From Pseudomonas sp. BCA17 (GTDB lineage Bacteria; Pseudomonadota; Gammaproteobacteria; Pseudomonadales; Pseudomonadaceae): a stretch of DNA of 64,000 nt. Where the stretch lies: NCBI RefSeq assembly GCF_004519405.1, contig NZ_SGWI01000003.1, positions 558,001 to 622,000 of the forward strand. Reading direction: 5' to 3'. Numbering within the stretch: the first letter of the stretch is position 1; each line of letters starts with the position of its first letter. Positions 42,091-51,507 of the stretch are shown one piece after another. The notes below the pieces were generated by a model, which saw nothing but the letters and a program-made list of their open reading frames with translations, ran no database searches and was not told the origin of the DNA. The position numbers and the translations under genes are program-made.

Positions 42091-43407
42091 TTACAATGTC
42101 AGCGTAAGGCGCTTGACCAGCGCCCCCGGCAGCAGGTTTGAGGCCGTGTTGCGCCGGTCGTAAGTGCTCGGCGACAACAGCAATTCCCGCTCAGCGGTCA
42201 GCGCTTCCAATTGCGCGCCGAGCAGGTTGTACACGCTGTCATCAAACCGCATGGTACTGACGGGCGCCTTGATCTCGCCGTCTTCCACCCAGAACGTGGC
42301 AAAACGGGTCATGCCGGTGAGGCGCCCCGCCGGCAGGTCGGAGTAGTTCAGGTACCACAGGTTGCTGATGTACAGGCCGGTGCCCAACTGCTTGAGAATA
42401 TCGGCCTGGGTCAGGTTGCCTGCGGCCATTTGCAGCGCACTCGGGGATTCATCACTGCTGGCGCCGTTGGTGCTCAAGCCGTATTCGGCGGCGCTGCGTG
42501 AGTTGATCAATTGGCCTTCTGCCTTGCCGCCATTGATCAGCGTAACGTCCGCGCGAGGGTAGCCTTCGGTGGAAAACGCCTGGCTGAGCGAGCCGCTGAT
42601 TTGCTCATCGAGCGTCACCAGCGGGCTCAACGACTGTTCACCGGCATACAGCTTTTGCAGCGAACTGCCTTTGCTGGCGATGGCCTGGGCGGAGAACCCG
42701 CCCCAGGTGATGATGCTGATGATTTCCTCCAGCGCCGCCGGCGCGAGGTAGGCGCGGTATTGCCCAGGGGCCAGTGGGTGCAGTGGGCGACCGAGAAACG
42801 CCAGTTGTTCGCGGGCTTGCTGGAAGCGCGCGGCGAACTCGGCACTGTTCCAGGTGTGCCCGGCGTAGCTGGCTTTTACCGCTTCGCCATTGGCGTGGAA
42901 CAGGCTGAAATCAAAGTTGAAACTGTTGGCTCGATGCCAGCCAAAGGCCCCGTCCGAACTGGCGAAACCCCGACTGATCGGACCTGCGGCGTAGAAACCG
43001 ACCAGGTCGACACCCTCGGCGGCCTGGTTGATCGCGTCCAATACCTGGGCCAGTTCCGGCAGCGGTCGCGCCTGTTCATTGTGGCTCTTCCAGGCGTTGT
43101 GGTTCAGCAGCAGGTACGGGTCCTGCGGCAGCAACGGCAAGGTCTCGCGCAATTGTTGCAGGCCGTCGGCCAGGCGTTGGCGGTCCAGTTCGGGTTCGCC
43201 GGACAGGGTGATACCCAGGTCGGCGTGGCGGCCCTCGTTGATCAGTTTCAGGTTGAGGCTGGCTTGTTGCACTTGCCCGGCCTGGCGCACCTGCGCGTGG
43301 TTGAAGCGTACGAACTCGGACGCTTCATCCGCGTAGCCCAAATGAAATTGCTCCTTGTCGGTGATGGCCTGCTTGAGCCATTCCACCAGTGCCTTGAAGT
43401 TGTTCAT
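42091..43407 (-). CDS. TldE/PmbA-family protein
   Basis: 438 residues, the non-catalytic partner type of the TldD/TldE protease: no HExxxH zinc motif is present. Family landmarks: N-terminal KEQFHLGYADEASEFVRFN, ISRGFASSDGAFGWHRANSFNFDFSLFHANGEAVKASYAGHTW, and late SAAEYGLSTNGASSDESPSALQMAAGN, TGLYISNLWYLNYSD and GRLTGMTRFATFWVEDGEI. The ATG shares its A with the TGA stop of the upstream TldD-like gene, which points to translational coupling and a 1:1 complex. The pair differs from the housekeeping tldD/pmbA (not in this window). Substrate unknown. Confidence 0.85.
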   Translation of the reverse strand: MNNFKALVEWLKQAITDKEQFHLGYADEASEFVRFNHAQVRQAGQVQQASLNLKLINEGRHADLGITLSGEPELDRQRLADGLQQLRETLPLLPQDPYLLLNHNAWKSHNEQARPLPELAQVLDAINQAAEGVDLVGFYAAGPISRGFASSDGAFGWHRANSFNFDFSLFHANGEAVKASYAGHTWNSAEFAARFQQAREQLAFLGRPLHPLAPGQYRAYLAPAALEEIISIITWGGFSAQAIASKGSSLQKLYAGEQSLSPLVTLDEQISGSLSQAFSTEGYPRADVTLINGGKAEGQLINSRSAAEYGLSTNGASSDESPSALQMAAGNLTQADILKQLGTGLYISNLWYLNYSDLPAGRLTGMTRFATFWVEDGEIKAPVSTMRFDDSVYNLLGAQLEALTAERELLLSPSTYDRRNTASNLLPGALVKRLTLTL

Positions 43408-44849
43408 CAGGCATCTCCCCCAAATACATCGACATTGCTGAATACACAGGCGGGCGAGGCATGGCCGACTCGGATGACCTGGTTGGGTTCGCCCTTGCCG
43501 CAGTTCGGCGTGCCCAGCACCTTGAAGGTGCTGGCGTCGCCGACGGCGCTGAGGTTGCGCCAGAACTGCGCGGAAATCGCCCGGTAGTTGGGGTTTTTCA
43601 CCACGCCCTTGAGCTCGCCGTTTTCGATCAACTGGCCCCATTCGCAGCCGAACTGGAATTTATTGCGCGCATCGTCGATGGACCACGAGCGGTTCGTCGA
43701 CATCAGGATGCCGTTTTCGATGCCGCCGATCAGTTGTGCGAGGCTCTTGTCGCCCGCTTCGATGTTCAAGTTGGCCATGCGATCAATTGGTGGACGGTTC
43801 CAACTGCTGGCACGACTGTTGGCCACGCCGCCCAGGCCCGAGCGGAATTGCGACAACGCACCGCCCAACGGCTTGAGCAGCAGGCCTTCACGGATCAGGA
43901 ATTGTTTGCTGGCCTGGGTGCCTTCGTCGTCGTGGCCGTAGCTGGCCAGTTGTTCGGGAATGTCGGGGTCGAAGGTCACGTTGAGCAACGGTGAGCCGTA
44001 TTGCAGGTGGCCGAAGTCGCTTGCTTTGACAAAACTGGTGCCGGCGTAATTACGCTCGTCGCCCAGGATGCGGTCCATCTCCAGCGGGTGGCCGATGGAT
44101 TCGTGGATCTGCAGGATCATCTGGTCGGGCATCAGCAACAGGTCGCGCGGGCCGTGGGGCGTGTTCGGCGCGGCAAGCAGTTGCAGGGCTTCATCGGCGA
44201 TGCGCGGCGCGGCGCCGACCAGGCCGAAGCGGCTGATCACATCGAACCCGCCTTGCTGGCCGAAGTTGCTGCCGCCCAGGGTGCGTGTCTGGCTGTCGTT
44301 GCCGTCATAGGCCGTGACATTGACGCCGGGGAACACAAAGCGCTGGGCCTGGCGCAATTGGGCGCCCGCACTGTTGAGGTAGATCTGCTCGACGTGGGTC
44401 AGGCCCAGGCTCACGTCCCAGCTGACCAGGCGCTCGTCTTTGGGCACGGCGGCCGATTCGTTGCCCAGCAGCTGGTAGCAGTCGCTCAAGGACGGGAAGG
44501 GCTGGTCGAGGTCGGGGGACAGGTAGTCGGCGACGTCGCTGGAGACCGGTTGGTCGCGCAGGTCGAGCAGGGCGTGGGGCTTGATCAGGCGGGCTTGCTG
44601 TTCGGCGCGTTCGAGGGCCGCCTGCAGGCCGGCCAGGGAAATATCGTTGGTCGCGGCATACGCTTCCACGCCATTGAGACGCACGGTCAGCATGGCGCCT
44701 TCGTCGTGGCTCAGGTGGGGCGGTTCGGCGACGTTTTTGCGCACTGACAAGTATTGGCCGGATTCGCGTACGTAGCGCAGCGAGAAGAATTCGGCGGTGG
44801 TGCGCAGGGCACTGAAATGTTTTTTGAGCGTGGCGTGGTGGTCGAACAT
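43407..44849 (-). CDS. TldD-family zinc protease
   Basis: 480 residues. Zinc motif HExxxH as HESIGH (His249, Glu250, His254) within LLLMPDQMILQIHESIGHPLEMDR, and the late FKVLGTPNCGKGEPNQ, which supplies the third (cysteine) ligand in the family. TldD/TldE complexes degrade unfolded peptides and mature microcin B17 or degrade CcdA in E. coli. Good ribosome binding site AAGGAAGG. It overlaps the tldE-like gene by one base. Because it is a second paralogous pair, a specific peptide substrate is plausible but none is visible beside it. Confidence 0.88.
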   Translation of the reverse strand: MFDHHATLKKHFSALRTTAEFFSLRYVRESGQYLSVRKNVAEPPHLSHDEGAMLTVRLNGVEAYAATNDISLAGLQAALERAEQQARLIKPHALLDLRDQPVSSDVADYLSPDLDQPFPSLSDCYQLLGNESAAVPKDERLVSWDVSLGLTHVEQIYLNSAGAQLRQAQRFVFPGVNVTAYDGNDSQTRTLGGSNFGQQGGFDVISRFGLVGAAPRIADEALQLLAAPNTPHGPRDLLLMPDQMILQIHESIGHPLEMDRILGDERNYAGTSFVKASDFGHLQYGSPLLNVTFDPDIPEQLASYGHDDEGTQASKQFLIREGLLLKPLGGALSQFRSGLGGVANSRASSWNRPPIDRMANLNIEAGDKSLAQLIGGIENGILMSTNRSWSIDDARNKFQFGCEWGQLIENGELKGVVKNPNYRAISAQFWRNLSAVGDASTFKVLGTPNCGKGEPNQVIRVGHASPACVFSNVDVFGGDA

Positions 44850-44920
44850 GGGGCCTTCCTTGTGGGCGGCTCGGCGCGGGCAAGCGAACAGAGTAGCCGA
44901 TCAAGGAGGAGGTGAGCACC

Positions 44921-45014
44921 TGTGGCGAGGGAGCTTGCTCCCGCTGGGCTGCGCAGCGGCCCCAAAAGCTTGGGAGCGCTTCGCACTCCAGCGGGAGCAA
45001 GCTCCCTCGCCACA
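44921..45014. repeat. REPIN (GAGGGAGCTTGCTCCC type), copy C
   Basis: TGTGGCGAGGGAGCTTGCTC and GAGCAAGCTCCCTCGCCACA inverted around a short core. It separates betA from the tldD-like gene. Confidence 0.95.
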
Positions 45015-45021
45015 AAGTACG

Positions 45022-46728
45022 TCAGTTATTGCGCAGAGGGCCCACTTCACGCAACGGTTTGCCACGCACCGGCGCATTGCCGGCCACGTAGTAATCGGCG
45101 GTGCTGCGCGGCAGTGGCTGGCGGCCACGGATCTTGTCGGCGATTTTCTCGGCGATCATGATCGTCGGCGCGTTCAGGTTGCCGGTGGTGATGATCGGCA
45201 TGATCGACGCATCGACCACACGCAGACCTTGCATGCCATGCACACGGCCTTCGCCGTCCACGACCGCCATGTCGTCGGTGCCCATCTTGCACGAGCAGGA
45301 CGGGTGGAACGCGGTTTCGGCGTGCTCGCGGATGAACTTGTCCAGTTGCTCATCGGTTTGCACATCGATGCCCGGGCTGATTTCGCGGCCACGGTAGGGG
45401 TCCAGGGCCGGTTGCTGCATGATTTCACGGGTCAGGCGGATGCCGTCGCGAAATTCCTGCCAGTCCTGCTCGGTGGACATGTAGTTGAAGAGAATGCTCG
45501 GGTAGTCCCGTGGGTTCTTCGACTTCAGCTGGATGCGACCACGGCTTGGCGAACGCATGGAGCCCATGTGCGCCTGGAAACCGTGCTCTTTCACGCCGTT
45601 GCTGCCGTTGTAGTTAATCGCGACCGGCAGGAAGTGGTACTGGATGTTCGGCCATTCGAACTCTTCACGGGTACGGATGAAACCGCCCGCTTCGAACTGG
45701 TTGCTGGCGCCGATGCCGGTGCCGTTGAACAACCACTCGGCACCGATGGCCGGCTGGTTGTACCAGAGCAGCGAGGGGTACAGTGACACCGGTTGGGTGC
45801 AGGCGTATTGCAGGTACAGCTCGAGGTGATCCTGCAGGTTTTCGCCGACGCCCGGCAGGTCGTGGACCACCGGGATGTCGAGGCTTTCCAGCAGCTTGGC
45901 CGGGCCAACGCCGGAACGTTGCAGCAGCTGCGGCGAACCAATGGCGCCGCTGCATACGATCACTTCTTTGCGTGCACGGGCTTCAACGCGCTCTTCGGCT
46001 GCCCCGATCAAGTAACGCACGCCAACGGCACGCTTGCCTTCAAACAGCACTTTGTCGCTGAGGGCGTGAGTGACGATGGTCAGCGTCGAGCGCTTCTTGG
46101 CGGTGTCCAGATAACCGCGTGCGGTGCTGGCGCGACGGCCTTTTGGCGTGACGGTACGGTCCATCGGGCCGAAGCCTTCTTGCTGGTAGCCGTTCAGGTC
46201 TTCGGTGCGCGGGTAGCCGGCTTGCACGCCGGCTTCAACCATGGCGTGGAACAGCGGGTTGTTGCCGGCTTTTGGCGTGGTCACGCTGACCGGGCCATCG
46301 CCACCGTGCCAGTCGTTGGGGCCGATGTCGCGGGTTTCGGCTTTGCGGAAATACGGCAGGCAGTCGAGGTAGGTCCAGTCTTCCAGGCCCGGCAGTTTCG
46401 CCCAGCCGTCGTAGTCCATCGCGTTACCACGGATGTAGCACATGCCGTTGATCAGGGAAGAGCCGCCCAGGCCCTTGCCGCGACCACATTCCATGCGACG
46501 ACCGTCCATGTGGGGTTCCGGGTCGGTTTCATAGGCCCAGTTGTAGCGGCGGCCTTGCAGCGGGAACGCCAACGCCGCCGGCATTTGCGTGCGGAAGTCG
46601 AAGCGGTAGTCAGGGCCGCCGGCTTCCAGCAGCAGAACGGTGACGCCTTCGTCTTCGGTCAGACGGGTCGCTAAGGTGTTGCCCGCAGAACCTGCGCCAA
46701 CAATGATGTAGTCGTATTCTTGAGTCAT
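45022..46728 (-). CDS. betA: choline dehydrogenase
   Basis: 568-residue FAD enzyme of the GMC oxidoreductase family that oxidises choline to betaine aldehyde (and on to glycine betaine). FAD loop [14 protein letters not shown] (Gly11, 13, 16), GMC signature [21 protein letters not shown], second signature [15 protein letters not shown], and the C-terminal HPSCSCKMG region with [25 protein letters not shown]. Start after CAAGGAGACCCC. Third gene of the betIBA unit, separated from betB by 128 bp that hold a repeat element. Confidence 0.97.
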   Translation of the reverse strand: MTQEYDYIIVGAGSAGNTLATRLTEDEGVTVLLLEAGGPDYRFDFRTQMPAALAFPLQGRRYNWAYETDPEPHMDGRRMECGRGKGLGGSSLINGMCYIRGNAMDYDGWAKLPGLEDWTYLDCLPYFRKAETRDIGPNDWHGGDGPVSVTTPKAGNNPLFHAMVEAGVQAGYPRTEDLNGYQQEGFGPMDRTVTPKGRRASTARGYLDTAKKRSTLTIVTHALSDKVLFEGKRAVGVRYLIGAAEERVEARARKEVIVCSGAIGSPQLLQRSGVGPAKLLESLDIPVVHDLPGVGENLQDHLELYLQYACTQPVSLYPSLLWYNQPAIGAEWLFNGTGIGASNQFEAGGFIRTREEFEWPNIQYHFLPVAINYNGSNGVKEHGFQAHMGSMRSPSRGRIQLKSKNPRDYPSILFNYMSTEQDWQEFRDGIRLTREIMQQPALDPYRGREISPGIDVQTDEQLDKFIREHAETAFHPSCSCKMGTDDMAVVDGEGRVHGMQGLRVVDASIMPIITTGNLNAPTIMIAEKIADKIRGRQPLPRSTADYYVAGNAPVRGKPLREVGPLRNN

Positions 46729-46742
46729 GGGGTCTCCTTGGG

Positions 46743-46855
46743 AGCGGCAAGCTCCAAGCTTCAAGCTGCTGGAAAGAGCAGCGAGCGGTGTATCTGGGAG
46801 GTGCGGCAAACCAAGCTGCTTTTACTTGCAGCTTGAAGCTTGCCGCTTGGGGCTC
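46743..46855. repeat. CAAGCTTGCAGCTT-type intergenic repeat, copy 4
   Basis: Arms AGCGGCAAGCTCCAAGCTTC, AAGCTGC and GCAGCTTGAAGCTTGCCGCT form a long imperfect inverted repeat in the whole betB-betA gap. The clearest of the four copies. Confidence 0.7.
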
Positions 46856-46856
46856 A

Positions 46857-48329
46857 TCAGAACACTGATGCGTAGTCGCCCAGCTCAACCTGTACCGATT
46901 TGATGCGGGTGAAGTTGTTCAGCGAGCTGATGCCGTTCTCGCGGCCAACACCGGATTGCTTGTAGCCGCCGACCGGCATCTTCGCGTCGGATTCGCCCCA
47001 GGCGTTGATCCAGCAGATGCCCGCGTCCAACTGATGAATCACGCGGTGGGCGCGGTTCAGGTCTTTGGTGACCAGGCCGGCAGCCAGGCCGAAGTCAGTG
47101 TCGTTGGCGCGGCGGATCACTTCTTCTTCGGTCTCGTAAGTGAGGATGCTCATCACTGGGCCGAAGATTTCTTCACGGACGATGGTCATGCCGTCGGTGC
47201 AGTCGGTGAATACGGTCGGGGCCACAAATGCGCCTTTGGCGAATTCGCCTGCGGTCAGACGGTCGCCGCCGCAAAGCAGGCGCGCGCCTTCTTCCTTACC
47301 TTTGGCGATGTAGCCCAGCACGCTTTCCATGTGGGCAAAGCTGACCAGCGGGCCGAAGTTGGTGTTGTCGTCTTGCGGGTTGCCAACGCGAATGCGCGCA
47401 ACACGCTCAACGATCTTGGCTTCGAACGCCGCTTGCAGGTGCTTGGGCACGAACACGCGGGTGCCGTTGGTGCAGACCTGACCGGAGCTGTAGAAGTTGG
47501 CCATCATCGCGGTGTCGGCGGCGCGATCAAGGTCGGCGTCGTCGAAAATGATCAACGGCGACTTGCCGCCCAGTTCCATGGTCACGTCTTTGAGCGAGGA
47601 GCTCGAAGCGCTGGCCATGACTTTCTTGCCGGTGTCGGTGCCGCCGGTGAACGAGACTTTCTCGATGCGCGGGTGCTCGGTCAGCCAGGTACCGACCTCA
47701 CGGCCGCTGCCGGTCAGGACGTTGAACACGCCAGCCGGAACGCCGGCTTCGGTGTAGATCTCGGCCAGTTTCAGGGTGGTCAGCGAAGTGACTTCGCTTG
47801 GTTTGAAGATCATTGCGTTACCGGCAGCCAGGGCCGGTGCGGATTTCCACAGGGCGATCTGGATCGGGTAGTTCCACGCGCCGATACCGGCTACCACGCC
47901 CAGCGGCTCGCGGCGGGTGTAGACGAACGAGGTGTCGCGCAGCGGGATCTGTTCGCCTTCGATGGCCGGCACCAGGCCTGCGTAGTATTCCAGCACGTCG
48001 GCGCCGGTGACGATGTCGACGTATTTGGTTTCGGAGATGGCTTTACCCGTGTCCAGGGTTTCCAGGGCGGCCAACTCGTCGTTGCGCTCGCGCAGGATGT
48101 CGACGGCACGGCGCAGGATGCGCGAACGCTCCATGGCGGTCATGGCAGCCCAGATCTTCTGGCCTTTTTCGGCGCTGACGACGGCGCGTTCAACGTCTTC
48201 TTTCGTAGCACGTTGCACTTTGGCGAGAACTTCACCGTTAGCCGGGTTGATGGCTTCGAAGGTGGCATCGCTGCCAGCGTCGGTGTAGCCGCCGTCAATG
48301 TAGAGTTTTTGCAGTTCGAAACGGGCCAT
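46857..48329 (-). CDS. betB: betaine aldehyde dehydrogenase
   Basis: 490-residue NAD(P)-dependent aldehyde dehydrogenase that makes glycine betaine from betaine aldehyde. Catalytic Cys286 ([10 protein letters not shown]) and Glu252 (MELGGKSPL), the same numbers as in the studied P. aeruginosa enzyme; NAD-binding [33 protein letters not shown] and [11 protein letters not shown]. The start [15 protein letters not shown] matches the family. The longer in-frame start is not supported. Middle gene of betIBA. Confidence 0.98.
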   Translation of the reverse strand: MARFELQKLYIDGGYTDAGSDATFEAINPANGEVLAKVQRATKEDVERAVVSAEKGQKIWAAMTAMERSRILRRAVDILRERNDELAALETLDTGKAISETKYVDIVTGADVLEYYAGLVPAIEGEQIPLRDTSFVYTRREPLGVVAGIGAWNYPIQIALWKSAPALAAGNAMIFKPSEVTSLTTLKLAEIYTEAGVPAGVFNVLTGSGREVGTWLTEHPRIEKVSFTGGTDTGKKVMASASSSSLKDVTMELGGKSPLIIFDDADLDRAADTAMMANFYSSGQVCTNGTRVFVPKHLQAAFEAKIVERVARIRVGNPQDDNTNFGPLVSFAHMESVLGYIAKGKEEGARLLCGGDRLTAGEFAKGAFVAPTVFTDCTDGMTIVREEIFGPVMSILTYETEEEVIRRANDTDFGLAAGLVTKDLNRAHRVIHQLDAGICWINAWGESDAKMPVGGYKQSGVGRENGISSLNNFTRIKSVQVELGDYASVF

Positions 48330-48437
48330 AAAGTCCTCGCAAGTGCATAAGTGGTTGGCGTTAACCTCCAAAAAGTGCGCCGTAAGGCCTGGCGACACTG
48401 ATCAGAAGCGTTCAGGGGATGAGCGTTTATGTGTGCT

Positions 48438-49031
48438 CTAACTCACCTGCTTGGCCAATTGGAAATCCATGTATTCGTAAGCGATCCGTTGCGCCTGCTC
48501 CGTGTCGAAAGCGTCTCCCGACAGGGCGCCGCGCAACCACAAACCGTCGATCAGGGCCGCCAGGCCTCGGGCTGCTTTGCGTGCACGCGGCAGCGGCAGC
48601 ACTCGGCGAAACTGGCAGCACAGGTTGGAATACAGACGCTGATCGTTGATCCGCTGCAACCTGTGCAATGACGGGTGGTGCATGCTGGCGGCCCAGAAGG
48701 CCAACCAGGTTTTCATTGCCGGGCCGTTGACCTGGCTGGCGTCGAAGTTGCCGCCGATGATCACCTGCAGGTGCGCACGGGGGCTGTCGTCTTTCAACGC
48801 GAGCCTGCGTTCGTGGACGTTCTCGATCAGCACATTCATCAAGTACCGCATCGTCGCGGCGATCAGGCCGTTCTTGTCCTGAAAGTAGTGACTGATGATG
48901 CCGTTCGAGACGCCGGCCAAACGGGCGATCAGCGCAATGCTGGCATCCCCCATTCCGACCTGATCGATGGCCGTCAACGTGGCTTCGATCAACTGCTGGC
49001 GGCGTATGGGTTGCATACCGACCTTGGGCAT
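48438..49031 (-). CDS. betI: TetR-family choline-responsive repressor
   Basis: 197 residues, TAG stop. N-terminal [51 protein letters not shown], characteristic of BetI; C-terminal ligand domain with [19 protein letters not shown] and [17 protein letters not shown]. BetI represses the bet genes and is released by choline. AAGGAGAGGTGCTAC precedes the ATG. First gene of the betIBA operon, divergent from betT, with a matching palindrome between them. Confidence 0.96.
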   Translation of the reverse strand: MPKVGMQPIRRQQLIEATLTAIDQVGMGDASIALIARLAGVSNGIISHYFQDKNGLIAATMRYLMNVLIENVHERRLALKDDSPRAHLQVIIGGNFDASQVNGPAMKTWLAFWAASMHHPSLHRLQRINDQRLYSNLCCQFRRVLPLPRARKAARGLAALIDGLWLRGALSGDAFDTEQAQRIAYEYMDFQLAKQVS

Positions 49032-49364
49032 GTAGCACCTCTCCTTAGGCCTGCGGCGGGCGTTGGACGTCCGTCGGCTTGAAGGCCAGTCTATTTTGTT
49101 TTGATTGAACGTTCAATCAACAAAGAATAAGATCTGCGACAAATGGTCGCTGCCTACAGGTATTTCCTACCTGCGAGCCGCAACATCTGACACCTGCAAA
49201 AACCCTTGAAACAGGCCGTATCAGGGCCTGGCCACCGCTTCGGTGGGGTACAAGAATTTTCGGGGTGTCTTTATAACACCCGTCCGTCGACTGCCGAAAA
49301 ATCGATGTCCCGGGATAACCGTTGCCTTGTGTTTCTCTTTCGCACTGCCCGGAGCATCTGCGCC
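49032..49364. other. betI-betT divergent promoter region
   Basis: 333 bp that contain the BetI operator at 49101-49120 and must carry promoters for both directions. Apart from the operator I see no other strong structure; GGAG near 49351 is the weak betT ribosome binding site. Confidence 0.6.
49101..49120. promoter_or_regulatory. BetI operator palindrome
   Basis: Perfect 20-bp palindrome TTGATTGAACGTTCAATCAA, extended imperfectly by TTTGT and ACAAAG outside. The TTGAACGTTCAA-like core is the known BetI-type site. It lies 70 bp upstream of betI and 245 bp upstream of betT, suited to control of betIBA and possibly of betT. Confidence 0.88.
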
Positions 49365-51356
49365 ATGAGTTCTGCCTCTCTTATAAAGACCCCACCGGAA
49401 AAGGTGCGGGTCAACGGTTGGGTGTTTTACACCTCCACCGCGCTGATTCTATTGCTGACCGCCATTCTGATCATCGCCCCGCAGGAGGCCGGGCGCATGC
49501 TCGGTGTCGCACAGGCGTGGCTTTCCAAAAGCTTCGGCTGGTACTACATGGTGGTCATCGCCGCCTACCTGGTGTTTGTGGTGGGGCTGGCGTTTTCGTC
49601 CTACGGCAAGTTGAAACTGGGCAGCAAGGACGACACCCCGGACTTCAGCTACGGCGCCTGGGCCGGCATGTTGTTCTCGTCGGGCATCGGCATCTCGCTG
49701 TTGTACTTCGGCGCCTCGGAACCGTTGGACCACTACTTCAACCCGCCTGAAGGCGCTGCCGCCAGCAACAGTGCGGCTCGCCAGGCACTGCAACTGACCT
49801 TCCTGCACTGGGGCCTGCATGGCTGGGCGATCTACGCGCTGGTCGGCTTGGCCGTGGCGTACTTTGCGTACCGTCATAACCAGCCGCTGGCCTTGCGTTC
49901 GGCGCTGTACCCGCTGGTGGGAGAGCGTTGGGTAAAAGGTGCGGCCGGCCACGCGGTGGACGGTTTCGGCATGTTCGTGACGCTGCTGGGCCTGGTGACG
50001 AACCTGGGGATTGGTGCGATGCAGGTGTCGTCCGGGTTGGAAAACCTGTTCGGCATGGCGCACAGCAACACCAATCTTTTGATCGTGATCATCGTGATGA
50101 GCACGGTGGCGACCATTGCCGCAGTGTCGGGTGTGGAAAACGGCATTCGCCGGCTGTCCAACCTCAACATCGTGCTGTTCAGCGGCCTGCTGATCTTCGT
50201 GCTGTTGTTCGGCCCGACCCTGCAGCTGCTCAACGGCTTCGTGCAGAACATCGGCGACTACATGAACGGCCTGGTGCTGAAAACCTTCGATCTGTATGTG
50301 TACGAGGGCGATGCCAACAAGACCGAGCGCTGGATGGGCCTGTGGACACTGTTCTATTGGGCGTGGTGGATTTCCTGGGCGCCATTCGTGGGCATGTTCA
50401 TCGCACGTATTTCCCGTGGTCGCACGGTGCGTGAACTGGTGGCCGGCGTGCTGCTGATTCCGCTGGGCTTCACCCTGGCGTGGTTGTCGATCTTCGGTAA
50501 CTCGGCCCTGGACCTGGTGCTCAACCACGGTGCGGTGGAGTTGGGCAAGACGGCGTTGGAACAACCGTCCATGGCGATCTACCAGCTGCTCGAGCATTAC
50601 CCGGCGTCGAAAGTCGTCATCGGTGTGTCGATCTTTGTGGGCTTTGTGCTGTTCCTGACCCCGGCGGATTCCGGCGCGGTGATGATGGCCAACCTTTCCT
50701 GCAAAGGCGGCAACGTGGACGAAGACGCGCCGCATTGGCTGCGTATCTTCTGGTCGGCGGTGATCACCCTGGTGACCATCGGCCTGCTGTTTGCCGGTAA
50801 CTTCGAAGCCATGCAGACCATGGTGGTGCTGGCCGGGCTGCCGTTCTCGGTGGTGCTGATTTTCTTCATGTTCGGTTTGCACAAGGCCATGCGTCAGGAT
50901 GTGGCCATCGAACAGGAGCAGGCGCAACTGGCCGAGCGTGGCCGTCGTGGTTTCAGCGAGCGTTTGACGGCACTGGACCTGCAGCCGAGCCAGGGCACCG
51001 TGCAACGCTTCATGGACAAGCACGTTACGCCGGCGCTGGAAGAAGCGGCGACGGCATTGCGTGATCAGGGGCTGGAAGTGCAGACCTTGCTGGGTAAGTC
51101 CAAGCGCTGCATCGGTGTGCGCATCGAGATGCCGGAGGGCAATCCGTTTGTCTATGAAGTGAGCCTGGACGCTTACTCGTCGGCACCGAGCGACCTGCCC
51201 GAGGAAGAGCGCACCCGTTACTACCGGGCCGAGGTCTACCTGCACAACGGGCCTCAGGAGTACGACCTGATGGGCTTTACCCAGGAACAGATCACCCGGG
51301 ATGTGCTCGACCAGTTTGAAAGCCATCGGCAGCTCCTTGGCCGTGTCTATAGCTGA
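49365..51356 (+). CDS. betT: BCCT-family choline transporter BetT
   Basis: 663 residues with 12 membrane segments. BCCT landmarks: WVFYTSTALILLLTAILIIAPQEAG (TM1), the G-rich substrate helix WAGMLFSSGIGISLLYFGASEPLDHYF, FLHWGLHGWAIYALVGLAVAYFAYR, and the tryptophan-rich FYWAWWISWAPFVGMFIARISRGRTVRELV. A cytoplasmic C-terminal tail of about 130 residues follows the last segment, as in osmosensing BetT. Proton- or sodium-coupled choline uptake. Divergent from betIBA. Confidence 0.96.
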   Translation: MSSASLIKTPPEKVRVNGWVFYTSTALILLLTAILIIAPQEAGRMLGVAQAWLSKSFGWYYMVVIAAYLVFVVGLAFSSYGKLKLGSKDDTPDFSYGAWAGMLFSSGIGISLLYFGASEPLDHYFNPPEGAAASNSAARQALQLTFLHWGLHGWAIYALVGLAVAYFAYRHNQPLALRSALYPLVGERWVKGAAGHAVDGFGMFVTLLGLVTNLGIGAMQVSSGLENLFGMAHSNTNLLIVIIVMSTVATIAAVSGVENGIRRLSNLNIVLFSGLLIFVLLFGPTLQLLNGFVQNIGDYMNGLVLKTFDLYVYEGDANKTERWMGLWTLFYWAWWISWAPFVGMFIARISRGRTVRELVAGVLLIPLGFTLAWLSIFGNSALDLVLNHGAVELGKTALEQPSMAIYQLLEHYPASKVVIGVSIFVGFVLFLTPADSGAVMMANLSCKGGNVDEDAPHWLRIFWSAVITLVTIGLLFAGNFEAMQTMVVLAGLPFSVVLIFFMFGLHKAMRQDVAIEQEQAQLAERGRRGFSERLTALDLQPSQGTVQRFMDKHVTPALEEAATALRDQGLEVQTLLGKSKRCIGVRIEMPEGNPFVYEVSLDAYSSAPSDLPEEERTRYYRAEVYLHNGPQEYDLMGFTQEQITRDVLDQFESHRQLLGRVYS

Positions 51357-51400
51357 TAGTTGAGCCTTGTGGTGTCCTCACTGACACCACTGGAACTAAA

Positions 51401-51488
51401 TGTGGGAGGGGGGTTGCCCCCGATAGTGGTGTGTCAGTCAGTACATCTGTTACTGATACATCGCTATCGGGGGCAAGCCCCCTCCCAC
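51401..51488. repeat. REPIN (GGGGGCTTGCCCCC type)
   Basis: TGTGGGAGGGGGGTTGCCCC and GGGGGCAAGCCCCCTCCCAC inverted, with inner ATAGTGG... and CGCTATCG parts. Located between the convergent betT and cbcV genes. Confidence 0.93.
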
Positions 51489-51507
51489 CGTTGTTTTGCA
51501 GTGCCTG

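Noticed and set aside
44921..45014. Repeated palindromes considered as CRISPR repeats
   Set aside because: They occur as single inverted pairs scattered over the window, not as regularly spaced direct repeats with spacers, and no cas genes are present.
49449..51326. 625-codon frame opposite betT
   Set aside because: H/Q/R-rich shadow of a well-supported transporter gene.
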